Shown here piece by piece: positions 1 through 10,978 of a stretch of DNA of 64,000 bases. This DNA comes from Rhynchopus sp. YZ270_cl-10. Its lineage: Eukaryota > Euglenozoa > Diplonemea > Diplonemida > Diplonemidae. A program made the translations under genes and the position numbers. The stretch covers positions 496,001 through 560,000 of the forward strand of contig OZ037897.1 of NCBI GenBank assembly GCA_964035575.1, read 5' to 3'. The notes below the pieces were generated by a model that did no database searches, was not told the DNA's origin, and saw only the letters and a program-made list of their open reading frames with translations. Each line of letters starts with the position of its first letter. The first letter of the stretch is position 1.

Positions 1-307
1 ACCTGTAAAAAAAAAAAAAAGAAAAAAAAAGAGAGAGAAAACAACAAACGACAGCTCTTCTATCCTGTATTTTATGAACGGCATTTTTGTTTCCTGTTCT
101 TTTCTCGTAAAATTTTTTTTTTTTTTGAAATATTGTATTCAAGAGGAAGGCGCTCCACTTTTTTTCCCCATCTTGATCATTTTTTGTAATAATCTCTTCG
201 TTTAGTTCAGCTGCCTCGATAGAGACGATCTTTCACTAAAGAAAAGTTGAAAGTGAACACAACACCTCACCAGACAATCGGCTGGCATGCAAAAAGAGTA
301 GTTAGTT

Positions 308-360
308 CATATACTATCTATTCTACTGAATAGAAGGTATAATAGGGACTAAATGTACCC
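308..360 (+). repeat. Short dispersed repeat, copy 1
   Basis: A 53-bp segment that recurs almost unchanged at 981-1036. It contains the imperfect hairpin TATTCTACTGAATAGAA followed by GGTATAATAGGG. The family is unknown to me. Confidence 0.7.
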
Positions 361-980
361 AAACTTATTTTTTTTTTTTACTTCTGTGTATTGTTTGCAA
401 AAGAGAAGTTGAAAATGCAAAACGCCTCACCTTTCAGCGGCGGACGCATGGGACACTGCCAACAAAAAAAAAACAAAAAAAAAAAATTCTTTGTAAGATG
501 AACGTACAACTCTCGTGTACACTCATTCTACACATCGCGTATAAAATCTGTGCACAACACCCGAGGGAAGGGCGTGGGTGCACTTCGAGGAAAAGAGGAA
601 AAAAAAAAAAAAAAATCAATTTCGGGGAAGATGGGGGAAATGAAAATATTGTAAAATGAAGAACCACCTGATTTGGCCCGGTCGGTATAAGCAATGGAAT
701 TGCCATTGTCATCGTGCTATAGCAACTTCGGCCCAACGCCAAAACGCCAAGCAAAAATGTCCAACACCGCAAAAACACCGCCAAACCTCTCGGGTCAAAA
801 TCAGATGGGGGTTTTTTAATGAAAATTTTTTGTTATGGTATGCTTGTGCTTTGTGCTCTTGTTTTGTTTTGTTTTTTTTAAACCTTGGGGGAGTGAGGGA
901 GGGGGTAATTTTGAGTAAGGTACCATGGAAAGCACGATGAAAAAAAAAAAAAAAATGAAAAAAATCGAGGAAAATTGTTT

Positions 981-1036
981 CATATACTAACTATTCTACT
1001 GAATAGAAGGTATAATAGGGTGCACTAAATGTACCC
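981..1036 (+). repeat. Short dispersed repeat, copy 2
   Basis: Second copy of the repeat at 308-360, with a short insertion (GTGC) before the shared ACTAAATGTACCC end. Both copies are bordered by A/T runs. Confidence 0.7.
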
Positions 1037-1395
1037 GAGGAAAAGAAAAAAGAAAAGATTCATAAGATGAACCTAAGCCTCTTCTGTGCTTAGTTAGTAC
1101 TGTTACCTATAAAAAAAAAACAGTTAGTGATTGTGGAGAGAATTTTTGCACACAAAATATATCTTGCATTTTTTTTTTTTTCACTTTTTTTCGTTCTTTC
1201 AAAGTCACAAGACTGTATCAGGTGCTTGTCAACAGCATTTAAAAAAAAAAAAATACGTGTTGAGTGATTGTGCGAGTTTGTATGGAAAGAATTGAAAAAT
1301 ATACTACCTACTAGCATTTACAGCACCCCTTTTTTCTCCCTTCACAAATAAAATAATTGTGCCTCTCTGTGCACACCACACCTCCAAAAAAAAAA

Positions 1396-1490
1396 AGGTG
1401 AAGTTGATAGTGCAAAAAAACATCTCTGGGAGACGCAGAGCACACAGACACTCCAGGTTATCGAACCCCGGAATGTTGTTGGGAGTTGCT
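1396..1490 (+). repeat. tRNA-like SINE (family S2)
   Basis: Begins GGTGAAGTTGATAGTGCAAA after an A run and contains GGTTATCGAACCCCGG, which matches a tRNA B-box (GGTTCGANNCC) with a small insertion. It is homologous to the cleaner copy at 48443-48522. The A-box-like word TAGTGCAAAA lies about 60 bp upstream, a plausible spacing for an internal Pol III promoter. This copy carries small insertions relative to the other. Confidence 0.6.
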
Positions 1491-2111
1491 GACAGGGAGG
1501 GGGGGAACTGTAAGCAGGCACACAAATCATTGCAAAAAAAAAAGAAGAAGAAAAAACGAACGGTCTGTTTCCTGACGAAGCCAGATAAACTAACAACAGG
1601 GCTGGTGCACCAAGTAAACCTCTTACACCCCCCCTCCAGCTCCCCCCCGCCATATCGAAAAAAAGAGGGGAAAAAAAAGGTATACCAATAAACACCTGAG
1701 GAGGACACCTAGTAAGGCCCTCCCGTTGAATAACGCGAAAAAAAAAGAAGAAAAAAATCCAACAAAAAAAAAAAAAAAAAAAAAAACATAAGTGGTGCTC
1801 CGGGAGGGGGTCGATATTGACAGGTCGCTGACACAGGGACTCTATACACACCCCCTGATATTGACAGGTCGCCGACAGGTCGCTGACCGACTTCCGAAAG
1901 CACCAAATAAGGGAAATAATGAAAAGCTCTTTTTTATAAGATGATCCTTAACCCCCCCCCCCATCACAGTGCATTGTTGTTAGTCACTTTTTTTTAATAT
2001 AATACACCATTCTAACAACCCCCCTTTTATTTGCAAATCCCTCGCTTTTTTTTTTTGATTCATTCCCTTCACCACTTCTGCACTTTAAAACAGAATACCC
2101 ATTTTTTTTTT

Positions 2112-3323
2112 TTAACTCCACGCCCCCAAAACCCAACTGTTCAGCTGCGAACCGGACGCCAGATTTTCCGAGGTCAATCTGCTGTCCAACACCCCTACCG
2201 CCGCTCCCTCCGGCTGACTTACCACAGAACCACCCGACGCCAATTCCGCCTCCTGCCAGGCCCGCTCCGAATCAAGCCCACCGCACATTGCAGTTAAGGT
2301 GGGCGCGCTGTTAAACCCAGCCAACGTGGCTGGAGCATTTCCTGGCGCAGGAGACCCTGCGATCGCCTTGGCGAACGCTGCCATCTGATTTGCAGGCGCC
2401 GTTCCGATGGGACGCCCTGTCAGGAGTGGGTCGTCACGCAGCCCTGCACTGGAACCAAGCGATCCGGTATGGCTGTCGGCGGGGGGGAGGGTTTGGGCTG
2501 AAGCGCTGCTCAGAGGGCGGGAACCTGCATCTAAATCTCCGTTGGAGCCGACACCGCCAGACCAGACGGCACGACCGAAGTCGAGACCGAATGATTTGGG
2601 GGAACCTCCACCGGTACCGTAGATTGCTGGGGGGGCGGTTTTGCATTTGAGGTCTTCAGGGCTCATTATCACATCCACTTCTTCGTCTACTACAGCAATC
2701 CCTCCAAAGCCGTCCCCAAGGTCCATCATAACCAACTCATTGCCTACTTCATCATCATCGACAATGGCTGCAACCATCTCCCGCTCCTCCCGCTCCTTCT
2801 CCTTCTGCTGCTTGACCTTCTTCTTTTTCGACGCCTTCGCCTGCTTCGCAGCGTGCTTTCCAATGAGCGGTTTTGACAGCGCTTCTTCGATCGGATCGTT
2901 TTTCGAAAGGACCTCTGCTCTGGAAGTACCCTCCGGGATTATTCTTGGTTGATGTTCCTCAAAGTTAAGGCCTCGTTTGAGGAAGAGTGCGCCCAATTCC
3001 TTTACCTTATGTTGGTGTTTGTTGCCGCGGGTGTGGAGGCTGTATTGGCGCTCGGAGTTGAGAACGATTTGGCAGCATTCGCAAAAATACCAAAAGACTG
3101 CAGCAGGCTCGCGGAGGTGCGCTGTGGGGATTTTGCATTCCTGGCCAGGTTCACATTCATAGGTCCCATCGCCGTTGTCCTTCATGTACTCCACCGCCCG
3201 TTTGCGGTCATGTGTCTTGCACACCGCAAACAACGTGCCATCCTCACACTCCTCCTCCCCCCTCTCCACGCTCCCCCCAAACCGAGCCTGCTCGCTGACA
3301 ATGTGGATTTGGTGCTCATCCAT
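2112..3323 (-). CDS. Double zinc-finger protein (CxxH/CxxxxxC module plus U1-type finger)
   Basis: Intronless 403-residue reading frame from ATG at 3323. Near the N-terminus is a compact Cys/His module (C35, H38 and then C57, C63, with KR and a final CK) of a kind I associate with kinetoplastid proteins. It is followed by a U1/matrin-type finger, C81-x2-C84-x12-H97-x5-H103, a fold that usually binds RNA or RNA-protein complexes. Residues 158-182 are a Lys/Glu-rich basic helix (KKKKVKQQKEKEREE), then an acidic stretch, then a Ser/Gly/Pro-rich C-terminal half that looks disordered. The likely role is RNA binding or pre-mRNA processing, by inference from the U1-type finger alone. I cannot assign an orthologue. 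The minus strand matches all other genes here. Confidence 0.8.
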   Translation of the reverse strand: MDEHQIHIVSEQARFGGSVERGEEECEDGTLFAVCKTHDRKRAVEYMKDNGDGTYECEPGQECKIPTAHLREPAAVFWYFCECCQIVLNSERQYSLHTRGNKHQHKVKELGALFLKRGLNFEEHQPRIIPEGTSRAEVLSKNDPIEEALSKPLIGKHAAKQAKASKKKKVKQQKEKEREEREMVAAIVDDDEVGNELVMMDLGDGFGGIAVVDEEVDVIMSPEDLKCKTAPPAIYGTGGGSPKSFGLDFGRAVWSGGVGSNGDLDAGSRPLSSASAQTLPPADSHTGSLGSSAGLRDDPLLTGRPIGTAPANQMAAFAKAIAGSPAPGNAPATLAGFNSAPTLTAMCGGLDSERAWQEAELASGGSVVSQPEGAAVGVLDSRLTSENLASGSQLNSWVLGAWS

Positions 3324-4125
3324 TTTGAAAAAAGAGAGAAAAAAAAGAAAAAGTTGAGGGACAAAAAAAGAGTGGATGTATAAGAGGGGAGAACGGGAAC
3401 CTCTTTTAGCGGGGAAGCAGGGGGTGTGTGTGTTGGGTGTTGTGTGTGCTTTTTGTGTTGTGTGCCTAGGGTGACTATGGGGTGGTGGTGGGGTAATGGG
3501 TGGAGCGTTTTCGAGAGAGAAGTTGAAGGGGGGAAAGGCCGGTTTTTTTTATTATCATGTACCTGAGAACTTAGAAACGAACAAAAGGACACTTGAAAAG
3601 AATGTGGACAGACAGGAGGTCTCACATTTATAAAAAAAAAATGGACAACAAAAAAAATGGGGGTTAGAAATGCAAAATGGCAAACCTTCTAGGGTTCTTT
3701 TTTTGATAAATTGTTGGAGTAGTGCAGTTGCCTCGGTTGTGTTGCCACAGTTGTGCAATCTCCACTGTCAATTTTTTTTTTTGTAAGGTGAACCTAAGGC
3801 CCTCCAGTTCGTCTTGAAAAAGGACGTGAAATACAAAACCCTCTCATGACAGAAAACCAAAAAAAGAGGGAAGATTGCGTTGGGAACCCGAAAGATGCCT
3901 TGTAAAAGACAGCAGGTCGGTTCACTATCGCACCTTGGTCCTCCTCCTCCTCCTTTTTGTCAATACTTTTGTGTGCAGAGATTTTTCTCTTATCCCTTTA
4001 CCATGAACCATCTGATGAAATAGTAGCGCAACGACACCTCCCCCACAGTTGTCCACCCCCCGCACAAAGGCTAACCTGCTACTTATCGAATGCTCCCTTA
4101 TGAGTACACCCTCTTTTTTTGACCA
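3324..4125. other. Intergenic, GT-rich with one SINE
   Basis: Between two minus-strand genes. 3420-3500 is G/T-rich on the plus strand (GTGTGTGTGTTGGGTG and similar). A family S1 module sits at 3702-3769 and part of a family S5 module near 3825-3860. No additional gene is supported. Confidence 0.6.
3702..3769 (+). repeat. tRNA-like SINE module (family S1)
   Basis: Follows a run of seven T and starts TGATAAATTGTTGGAGTAG. It includes TAGTGCAGTTG, which fits the Pol III A-box pattern TRGYNNARNNG, and a downstream GTTGTGCAATCTCC that weakly resembles a B-box. Homologous copies lie at 26198-26261, 37673-37739, 46481-46550 and 56111-56178. Confidence 0.65.
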
Positions 4126-6129
4126 TCACATCTGCGCCAGCTTCAAAATGACAACCGAGAACACCGGATACGAGACGTACTCCGCATGAGGGTCGCAGTG
4201 CTTCGCTAGAAGCGCTTGGATCTGCCCTGCTATTGAGGCCTTGGGAATGCCAAAATCCTCGCACGCGATGGACGCATATTTGGAAAGAACTGCGAGACGC
4301 ACGCACCCCACACCATCACTGTCCAGCGCATGGAAGAGCTGACGGATATCCGCCTCTGCAAGCGGAATAGGCCCCTTAGGGATAAACGCCGGATGTACCG
4401 ACAACGGCGGACCACAAATCGATCTCTGCTGCAAGCATGTGTCCGCAGGTCTCCCTGACGCTGCCCCTGGTGTTGCGACCACCCCCTTCGCCTTCTCCAC
4501 AGTTACCTTACGGAGTGGGATCTTCACGGTCCGCACTGCCTCTATCCCACCCAAATCCACGACACCATAGCACACCACCTGGCCATGCTCCTGAATCGGC
4601 GTCACAGTGCACCTCCGAGCTGACAGCACACCGTGCAGTTCTGGGGAGATGACCAAACGGTGTTCCGTCCCTGCACGCTCGAGGAGACCTCTGGCAATGG
4701 GAATGCCTTCACCTATAGGCGCCCGGAAGGTCTGTTGCCCCGAGGCGCAAGGGAGAAAGAGGACCTGAGCGTAGTGTAGTGCCATGACCGGGGTGGCGGC
4801 GGTAAATACTGCACGGAGTTCTTGGGGTGAGACGGCGCCGCCGGGTGTGGGTGTCTCAGAGGGTGTGGTGGTGGTGGTGGTGGTGGTGCATGCATGCGCG
4901 ATGGTGGCAACAATGTTCTTGCAAATCGCAACACATCTTGGTACATCCTCAGGCTCAAAGGCAAAGGTGAGCGATGCACCTGAAGAGGACAACGGTTCGA
5001 CACCAGCCTTGACGCAGGCCTCATGAAGCGCGCAAAGGACAAGCTGGGAGAAGCGAGGCTCCCATTGTGCGACGGAGGCTGTGTGGGTTGTGGTTAAAAA
5101 AAAAAAAGAAGAAGAAATAGCAGTTGTGCGGAGCGCCTTGTGGACGTCGCAAAAAAGAGAAGTTGAAAGTGCACAAAGAGTAGTTGACGTTGGTGCTAAA
5201 ACACATCGAGCTCATGGAAATAATCAAAACAATCGACTTCTTAAAAAGATACCTGCCAAACGAAATGGCGCAATCGCGAGGATAACCCTCTTCTTCGGCG
5301 GCACCCCTTTCTCTGTGCAGGTCGGCTGCTTCAGCTTAGTCACACCCACCGGCAGACCGACGCTTTCAGCCGAGGCATCTACATTGCACACATGCAGGTC
5401 CCCAGCGTACGTATGCAGCAAACTGATCTTCGCAACAAGCACACTGAAGAACGGCGCCAACGCCTCCGGCAGTCTCGTCAACAACGACGCCTGGCTGTCA
5501 ATCCCCCCAGCCCCCTCCGCGGCCTTCTCTTTGTCCACCCCTTCGTCGTCCGGCAACGTCTCATACGAGAGGACATGAAGGGTTTCAATCCTTGCATCGC
5601 GAAGAGCGGACTTCAACACTACATCAATCACCTCCTCTGGCCCTACCAGCGTCTGGCACACATGCCTCTCGAGATAGAAGAGATGTGCTATGAGACCACA
5701 GGTCGCATTGGAGACCAAGGATTGATAAGAAATGAGTGACATTGCTTCGTCGGCAGCCTGTTGTCCTAACGCAATGAAAGCAGGTGTGAAGGCAGCAAGA
5801 TAGACCACTCTCCGCATATTTCGCCAACCAATCGTCGTCTTCGTCGCCAACACCGCAGCACGCAAACGACGCTCTTTCTCTAAAGAGAGGTACCCTGCTA
5901 ATTTATCGGTACGCTGCTGGACAACAATCTTGCGTACGGTCCACTCCTCTGTGCAGTCAAGGATCGAGGTGGTAGGGGGCGACGAAGCATGGTCACGTCC
6001 TTTCCGTGCCGCCATCCCGCTTTCAATCATGGTAGTGCAAAACTGCACCTCCCTACGCAGACGATGAAGTTTGATGGTGTCATGCTCATTGCTGTACCAA
6101 TCACGTCGTTCAGGGGGGAGGAGGCGCAT
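4126..6129 (-). CDS. Cyclase-like protein with a possible EF-hand (two exons)
   Basis: Exon 1 is 6129-5253 and exon 2 is 5078-4126. The 174-bp intron starts GTATCT and ends ACACAG, splits one Ala codon and keeps the frame, giving 609 residues. The second exon has no ATG of its own, and its upstream in-frame sequence reads ASVAQWEPRFSQLV, which supports the splice. Residues around the junction and after it (SGASLTFAFEPEDVPRC, then GEGIPIARGLLERAG with LVISPEL) follow the order seen in class III nucleotide cyclases (G-D-a-f-xx-F, then G-xx-v-N-xA-a-r-L and lvS). The metal-binding Asp residues are not visible, so catalysis is doubtful. Near the C-terminus DSDGVGCVRLAVL resembles one EF-hand loop. 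A poly-Thr run is encoded by a GTG repeat on the plus strand. The gene model is solid; the function is tentative. Confidence 0.72.
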
Positions 6130-6399
6130 TGAAAGGGAGAAGGAGAGAGAAGAAGATTAAGATAGTATTGAAAGATGGAGTTTTTTTTTGTCCGCGAGAA
6201 GACTCCTCCAGACTTCAATGGTACAAAAGGCTTTTTTTTTGTGTGTGGTAAGGTACAGAGAGGACGCCCTCAGCGCTGGTGTTGTAGGGGTGGGGGTTGC
6301 ATGGGGGGTGGTGGTTAGGTGTTGGGATGGTGTTGGAATCTGGGTGGAGGGGGGGCAGTGTGGGTGGTGGTGGGGTGGGGGGGAAAGCAGGTTGTAAAA

Positions 6400-6500
6400 T
6401 TATACGGTATTCGGTCCCCAGCAGCACGTATAACACCGTATAATTCTGTATAATACCGTATTATACGAATTATACTGGTCGGGGCCGAGCACGTATAATG
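6400..6500. repeat. Cluster of CGTATAAT words in both orientations
   Basis: Within about 100 bp the words ATTATACGG, CGTATAAC, CGTATAATTC, ATAATACCGTATTATACG and CGTATAATGC occur repeatedly on both strands, flanked by GGTCCCCAGCAGCACG and CGGGGCCGAGCACG. It looks like the remains of a small foldback element, similar in style to the other elements in the window. No clear target duplication is seen. Confidence 0.5.
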
Positions 6501-7253
6501 CAACCTAGTGGGGAAAGAGGGTTTCGGAGTAAGAAAATAATCACTTCCCCTCCCCTGAGGGTTCCACAACCCCCTCCACGTATTATTGAAATAAAAAAAT
6601 TAGCGCAAAATAGTAAAAAGAGAAGATGAAAAAAAAGTGCAAACGCCTCGCCGTTTTTCATCGGCGGACGCAGGCTTTGGTAATAAAAAAAAACGGCAAA
6701 CAAATTCCATGGCAAAAAAAAATGGTAGTTGCTGATATAGGAACCTCCGACTGACCCACTGTAAGATGCCAGCTATCGAATGAAAAACACAAGCACCCTG
6801 CAGCCAACAACGGAAGGTGTGAAAAGGAAACCTCATGGCTTGCCTGTACCATAGTGAACAGGGGCGGTCCACAACCGCTCGGCAGCCGGGCGGTCCACAC
6901 CTTCCGCTGAAGATTTTTTTTTTGCAAATACTAGAGGAAAATACAGACGGCACACTGCATCCCCCTCGTGTGTTAAGGCAGAGTTAACTCCCCCCTTTGG
7001 TCTGACCCCCAAAAAAAAATGTGTAAATATGAGTTTTAAAAAAAGCGCAAAACGCAATGTCTCTAAGGTTGTACCAACAACCTACCCACCTTACCTGATG
7101 TATCTTACCATCTCCCTCTCCTCTCTCTGTTTAATAGAAACCGTAAAAAGGGTCAAAACTCCACTTTAACAACCCTGAAAAATGCCAAACATTTTTGTCA
7201 GAATGTATTACGGTGGCATATTATGGGCAATTATCACAATACAGTCACTGCTA

Positions 7254-7349
7254 CACGGCGAAGTAAATGACATGACATGCACATTTACCATGTAAAATGA
7301 CACGAAAAACTGTAAATGTGCATATCATGTCATTTACTTCACTGTCGTG
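7254..7349. mobile_element. Small foldback MITE with CACG ends
   Basis: Two arms of about 39 bp face each other around a 21-bp loop. The left arm reads CACGGCGAAGTAAATGACAT and continues to GTAAATGTGCATGTC-like sequence; the right arm is its near-perfect reverse complement, ending GAAGTAAATG / CACGACAGTG on the opposite strand. The outermost CACG is shared with several larger elements here. It lies just downstream of the 7372-8826 gene's stop codon. Target duplication is not clear. Confidence 0.7.
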
Positions 7350-7371
7350 TACTCACTCCTCTTCTCTCCAT

Positions 7372-8826
7372 TCAACGCACCTTAACAACCAGCTGCGCTG
7401 CGATTATGAGAAACAGTACTAGGTACGTTGCGAAGAGGGTGCGGTTTGCTTTGCAATAAGCAAGCAACTTCTCTGCGTGATTCGGCTTCACTGGGGGTAC
7501 CACCTGCGGCGTTGTGTGAGCCTTTGCAAAGCGCCTCGCCTCCTCCACCCCTCCCACCAGAAATGGAAACCCTTTCCCATGGCTCTGCCTCTCAAACGGC
7601 ACGATGCTGCCCATCGCATCCCCTTCCCTGGCCTCTTCGCAAAGGTCCAGGAACATTGTAAAGTAGCGGTGTGGAGGGAGCATCTGGATCACAGCTTTCC
7701 TCCGCCTTTCATTGTTCAACGCAAAGACACCGAGAAGATAAGATGCAATCGGATATTTTTGTTTGTCAGCCCTCTCGATGATTTCTTTTAACCAGGACAC
7801 AACGGTACGTTCGGTTTCGGTTATACGGACTACTTTTGGAGCAGATGTCAAACGAGACACAAAACTCGGCGATTCTGGAGCATATCCTTGCGCAACCCTC
7901 GCTGCATAGGCAATGCGTGCAGGCACATAACCCGACATTGCAATGCACATCAGCCGTTGTGTCCCCAGGTTTACCATTGCATCTGACGGTCCAGAAGCGT
8001 CAACCCAATTAGAGCATAGTGTTTCCAACTGAAGCGCATCTTCTCCAAGATCTGTCTCAACACATTTCTGCACATAATGCCAATACGCGTGAAGCAAATG
8101 AGAAGCCAAATAAACAGACACACAATCCGTCGGTACCTCTATGTTCACCCCATCCAATAAAGAGGTAACCGATTTTAGGACAGCCGTTGCTACCATGCTT
8201 TCTGCCGCAATTTGCGCGCACCCTGCTTCAAAATAATCAAAAATCGCAAGCAATTCATTTACCTCAACATTAGAACTCCCTTTCCCAGAGCATGCCAAGG
8301 CATATTTAAATTCAGGATGCTCCGAGACGGTCTCGCTGGGGGTGGTATGGGTGTGGACACCTTCTCCGATTTCAGATAATGCACGCTCGAGGAGGTTTTT
8401 TGCAAACATGGTTAAAACTGCGCGGCGGAAGGGGAGGACCATGAGTTCTACCCATTCTGCTGAATCGGGTCGGCCAAAGAGCTGTGGAGTCGCACGCTTC
8501 ATTGCCTCCAACTCTGTTTCTGAGCATTCTTTTGAGTTGACAATCGAAAAGATAAACGCAAACATCGCATCAGGTTTCCACATCTTCATGGTGCGGGCCT
8601 CCGGCAACGCAAGCCCTGCCGTCATCCTCCACACCCTCTGATTGAAAACCTCCTGCAACAAAGTCGTGCCCCACACTTCTTCTGCCACCCCCGCCACCCC
8701 AGGCGCGGTTTTCCCCCAAATACGAAACTGTTTCCGGATCTCCGATTTGCGATCATTGTACATAACCACCACTGCAGCGCGGCACTCTCTGGAAAGACCT
8801 TCCAACGCTTCGGTGGGAGACATCAT
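7372..8826 (-). CDS. Tail-anchored membrane protein of unknown family
   Basis: 484 residues from ATG at 8826 (MMSPTEALEG). The open frame continues upstream, but those codons translate the inverted-repeat arm of the transposon at 8907-11870, so the upstream ATG is rejected. The body is mostly helical and soluble-looking, without any motif I recognise. The extreme C-terminus, LFATYLVLFLIIAAQLVVKV, is a single hydrophobic span followed by one Arg, the layout of a tail-anchored protein facing the cytosol. The final codons AAG|GTGCGT could in principle be a splice donor, but a terminal membrane anchor is a natural protein end. The transposon begins about 80 bp upstream of the start codon and so occupies the presumed promoter or 5' leader. 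Confidence 0.75.
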   Translation of the reverse strand: MMSPTEALEGLSRECRAAVVVMYNDRKSEIRKQFRIWGKTAPGVAGVAEEVWGTTLLQEVFNQRVWRMTAGLALPEARTMKMWKPDAMFAFIFSIVNSKECSETELEAMKRATPQLFGRPDSAEWVELMVLPFRRAVLTMFAKNLLERALSEIGEGVHTHTTPSETVSEHPEFKYALACSGKGSSNVEVNELLAIFDYFEAGCAQIAAESMVATAVLKSVTSLLDGVNIEVPTDCVSVYLASHLLHAYWHYVQKCVETDLGEDALQLETLCSNWVDASGPSDAMVNLGTQRLMCIAMSGYVPARIAYAARVAQGYAPESPSFVSRLTSAPKVVRITETERTVVSWLKEIIERADKQKYPIASYLLGVFALNNERRRKAVIQMLPPHRYFTMFLDLCEEAREGDAMGSIVPFERQSHGKGFPFLVGGVEEARRFAKAHTTPQVVPPVKPNHAEKLLAYCKANRTLFATYLVLFLIIAAQLVVKVR

Positions 8827-9234
8827 TTTTTGTAAAAAAAGAGGGAAAAGAGAGGGGTTATGGGAAAGGGAAAATCTTTCTTGAAAATATTGTAATGGAA
8901 GTATAGACACGGATGCTGCCAGATCTGGCCAGATCTCCAGATCTGGGCCGCCCAGATCTGGCCAGATCTGGGAAAATTTTTTTTTTTTTTGAAAAAAAAT
9001 TTTTTCCCAGACGTCCCAGATCTGGCCAGATCTGGCCACATCTGGGAGATCTGGGACGTCTGGGAAAATTTTTTTTTCCAGGTACCCCCAATGACATAAC
9101 GAAGTATCGCTTGAAGTACCGTTCAATTTTCGTTGATCGTGTGTGCAAGTTACGAAGTAGGACACACAAGGTATATCAAACGATAAATCAATCAGATAAA
9201 CGTTACATCATTGGAAAATTGTTGGCACCGCCGC

Positions 9235-10045
9235 CCTGTCTTCGTATTTATTACGTCGACAGGCCAAACAGCGTTGGGCTCAGAAGAAGCAGTGCAAAAC
9301 ACTGGGGATCAACATGAGAACCAACTCCCAACAACACAGGCTACCGAAGTAGCAGGTGGGGTGTTGCGGGTGTTTGGGGTGAAAGAAAATCGATTTTGGT
9401 AAGTTCCAGCAGAAAATTCTTAAGTTTGCACAATTGAGAAGGGTGTTACCACTGCCTAATATTATTCGTACATGTGAACCGGTAAGGTCGAGAAGGGTGG
9501 ACACGGCATACAAGTACAAGTACAAGTAAGACGTACCTTCTACAAAGGCTGAATTCGCAATTCTTAAGGGATTGAATTCAGCCCCCACGTGGTGTTTTTG
9601 AGAAAATCATTCCATGGTATACAACTATGGTTCCCGAAGAATGATTCGCCCCTCCTCGTTCATGCAAACTTAAGAAAATTCTGAAGTAACTACAACCTGG
9701 CGTGCGGGTACAGATGCATTGCTTTGTTCTTTCCTCAAAGTCATGTGTGATCTCTCGGGTCTGTACTAAAGTCAGTGTTTAGATAAGCATCCACTTGACT
9801 CGTTCTAACAACCGTTGAAATCTAGAACAAAACAATACACTGCCCCTTCTCACACCAAGCCGCCATGCTTCAAGAGCATGCCCTGGGCAAAAATTACTGT
9901 GACAAAAATTAGTTTTCTGGGGGAACGCAATATTTTCTTGTGCCTAGTCCTCCGCAAGCAGAGGACAGACTTTCCGGATCCCGAAGTCGAATTTCTTGCA
10001 CTAGCTACGCTCCCTGGGTTAAATGGCTATAGCAGTGACTGACTA
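9235..10045. repeat. Core segment shared with the 23-25 kb element
   Basis: 9235-9400 (GGCCAAACAGCGTTGG, then ATGAGAACCAACTCCCA and GGTGTTTGGGGTG) and 9825-10045 (CATGCTTCAAGAGCATGC, TTTTCTGGGGGAAC, AGAGGACAGACTTTCCGGA, TGGCTATAGCAGTGACTGAC) recur in reverse order and strand at 24545-24410 and 24110-23845. The second block is very similar and the first is more diverged. The pieces may be decayed coding sequence, but I cannot assign a protein family. Confidence 0.75.
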
Positions 10046-10978
10046 AGAGTTTCATAATAATTAGGGTGGTCTATGGGGTGGGTTAATGGAAAAGTTGGTA
10101 TATAAACCCGACTTTTACGATCGCCACCTGGTTTTGAAATAATTGCACCAGCTCTTCCGTCGGCACTGCTTCGCTGTTATGATGAAGGGTCGTCGGTTCG
10201 GGTACCTGTTAAGAGAAATTGAATGTAAAAGTAGAGACTACAACAAAAAAACAAACAAACAAACAAGAAGCCGCCCCGTACCCCTTAAACGTAAAAGTGA
10301 CATTTTTGTTGACAAAAAAAAAAAATAGCTAAAAAATAGCGAACATGTCGAAAAGGGAGAAAATCGGGGGGTTAAAAACATACCTTGCACTCGGCCCACT
10401 CTCCAGGTACAAAGAACATCACTGCACGACAAACCCACTACTACGATAGCAAATAACTATTTTTTACCGAACAGAAAGGTCGTTTTATTGATGAGTGTTT
10501 TCTGAGTGCACACTCAGTGGGGACAAAATGCAACACTTACCGAAAAAATTCTCCAATCGGACAAAAACCTTTCTAAACACCCAAAAAAAAACACCTCAGT
10601 CCACATCCGCTGGGGTCGCGAGATGGAAATATATGGTTTTACAGCTTTTGGGGGGTCTAGCGTGGGTCCCAGATGCATTTTGCAACGGGTCTGTGTGTGT
10701 GCCTCAACCGCTTCACAGTACCCTTTTTTGTAACTGAAAACGACGCATCCTGTACCTAAGTGCACTGAAGCCTTGCTTGCGTCCTCCTTCGTGGTTTTGG
10801 GCGTTCGCATGCGAGAATCATTATCGCATTCTCACATGTAATTCTCGCATCACGGAGAGGATTTTAGCGTTACGTGACCACAAAAAAAGTGCACAAAATT
10901 AGTTTGGTCAAAAATCACCTTGCACTTGTGAAGGAATTGCTGAGGAAATCTGAAATATGCGTGTTTTGGTACACAAAA

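Larger units (their letters stand above)
1..2111. other. Gene-free repeat-rich flank
   Basis: No coding sequence is supported here. The stretch holds many A or T runs of 8-20 bases, degenerate copies of the SINE-like modules described elsewhere (for example near 242, 400, 1062 and 1936), and a short local repeat in which a word of the form GATATTGACAGGTCGC occurs near 1812 and 1858 with a partial copy near 1874. The translated frames are dominated by poly-Phe and poly-Lys from the homopolymers, so they are not credible genes. Confidence 0.7.
6130..7371. other. Intergenic with AT palindrome cluster and foldback
   Basis: No gene is supported. 6290-6395 is strongly G-rich on the plus strand. 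6400-6500 carries repeated CGTATAAT words in both orientations. A degenerate S2 module lies near 6619-6690 and a family S7 word (CACCTCCGACTGACCCAC-like) near 6738-6790, which recurs at 18752-18810. A foldback lies at 7254-7349. Confidence 0.6.

Noticed and set aside
1304-1851. Overlapping minus-strand frames of 134 and 169 residues
   Set aside because: They consist of poly-Phe stretches from A runs and the translation of an S2 repeat; there is no domain.
8827-9165. N-terminal extension of the tail-anchored protein (MSYFVTCTHDQRK...)
   Set aside because: Its codons translate the inverted-repeat arm of the adjacent transposon (repeated DLARSGQIW-like peptide), so the start at 8826 is preferred.
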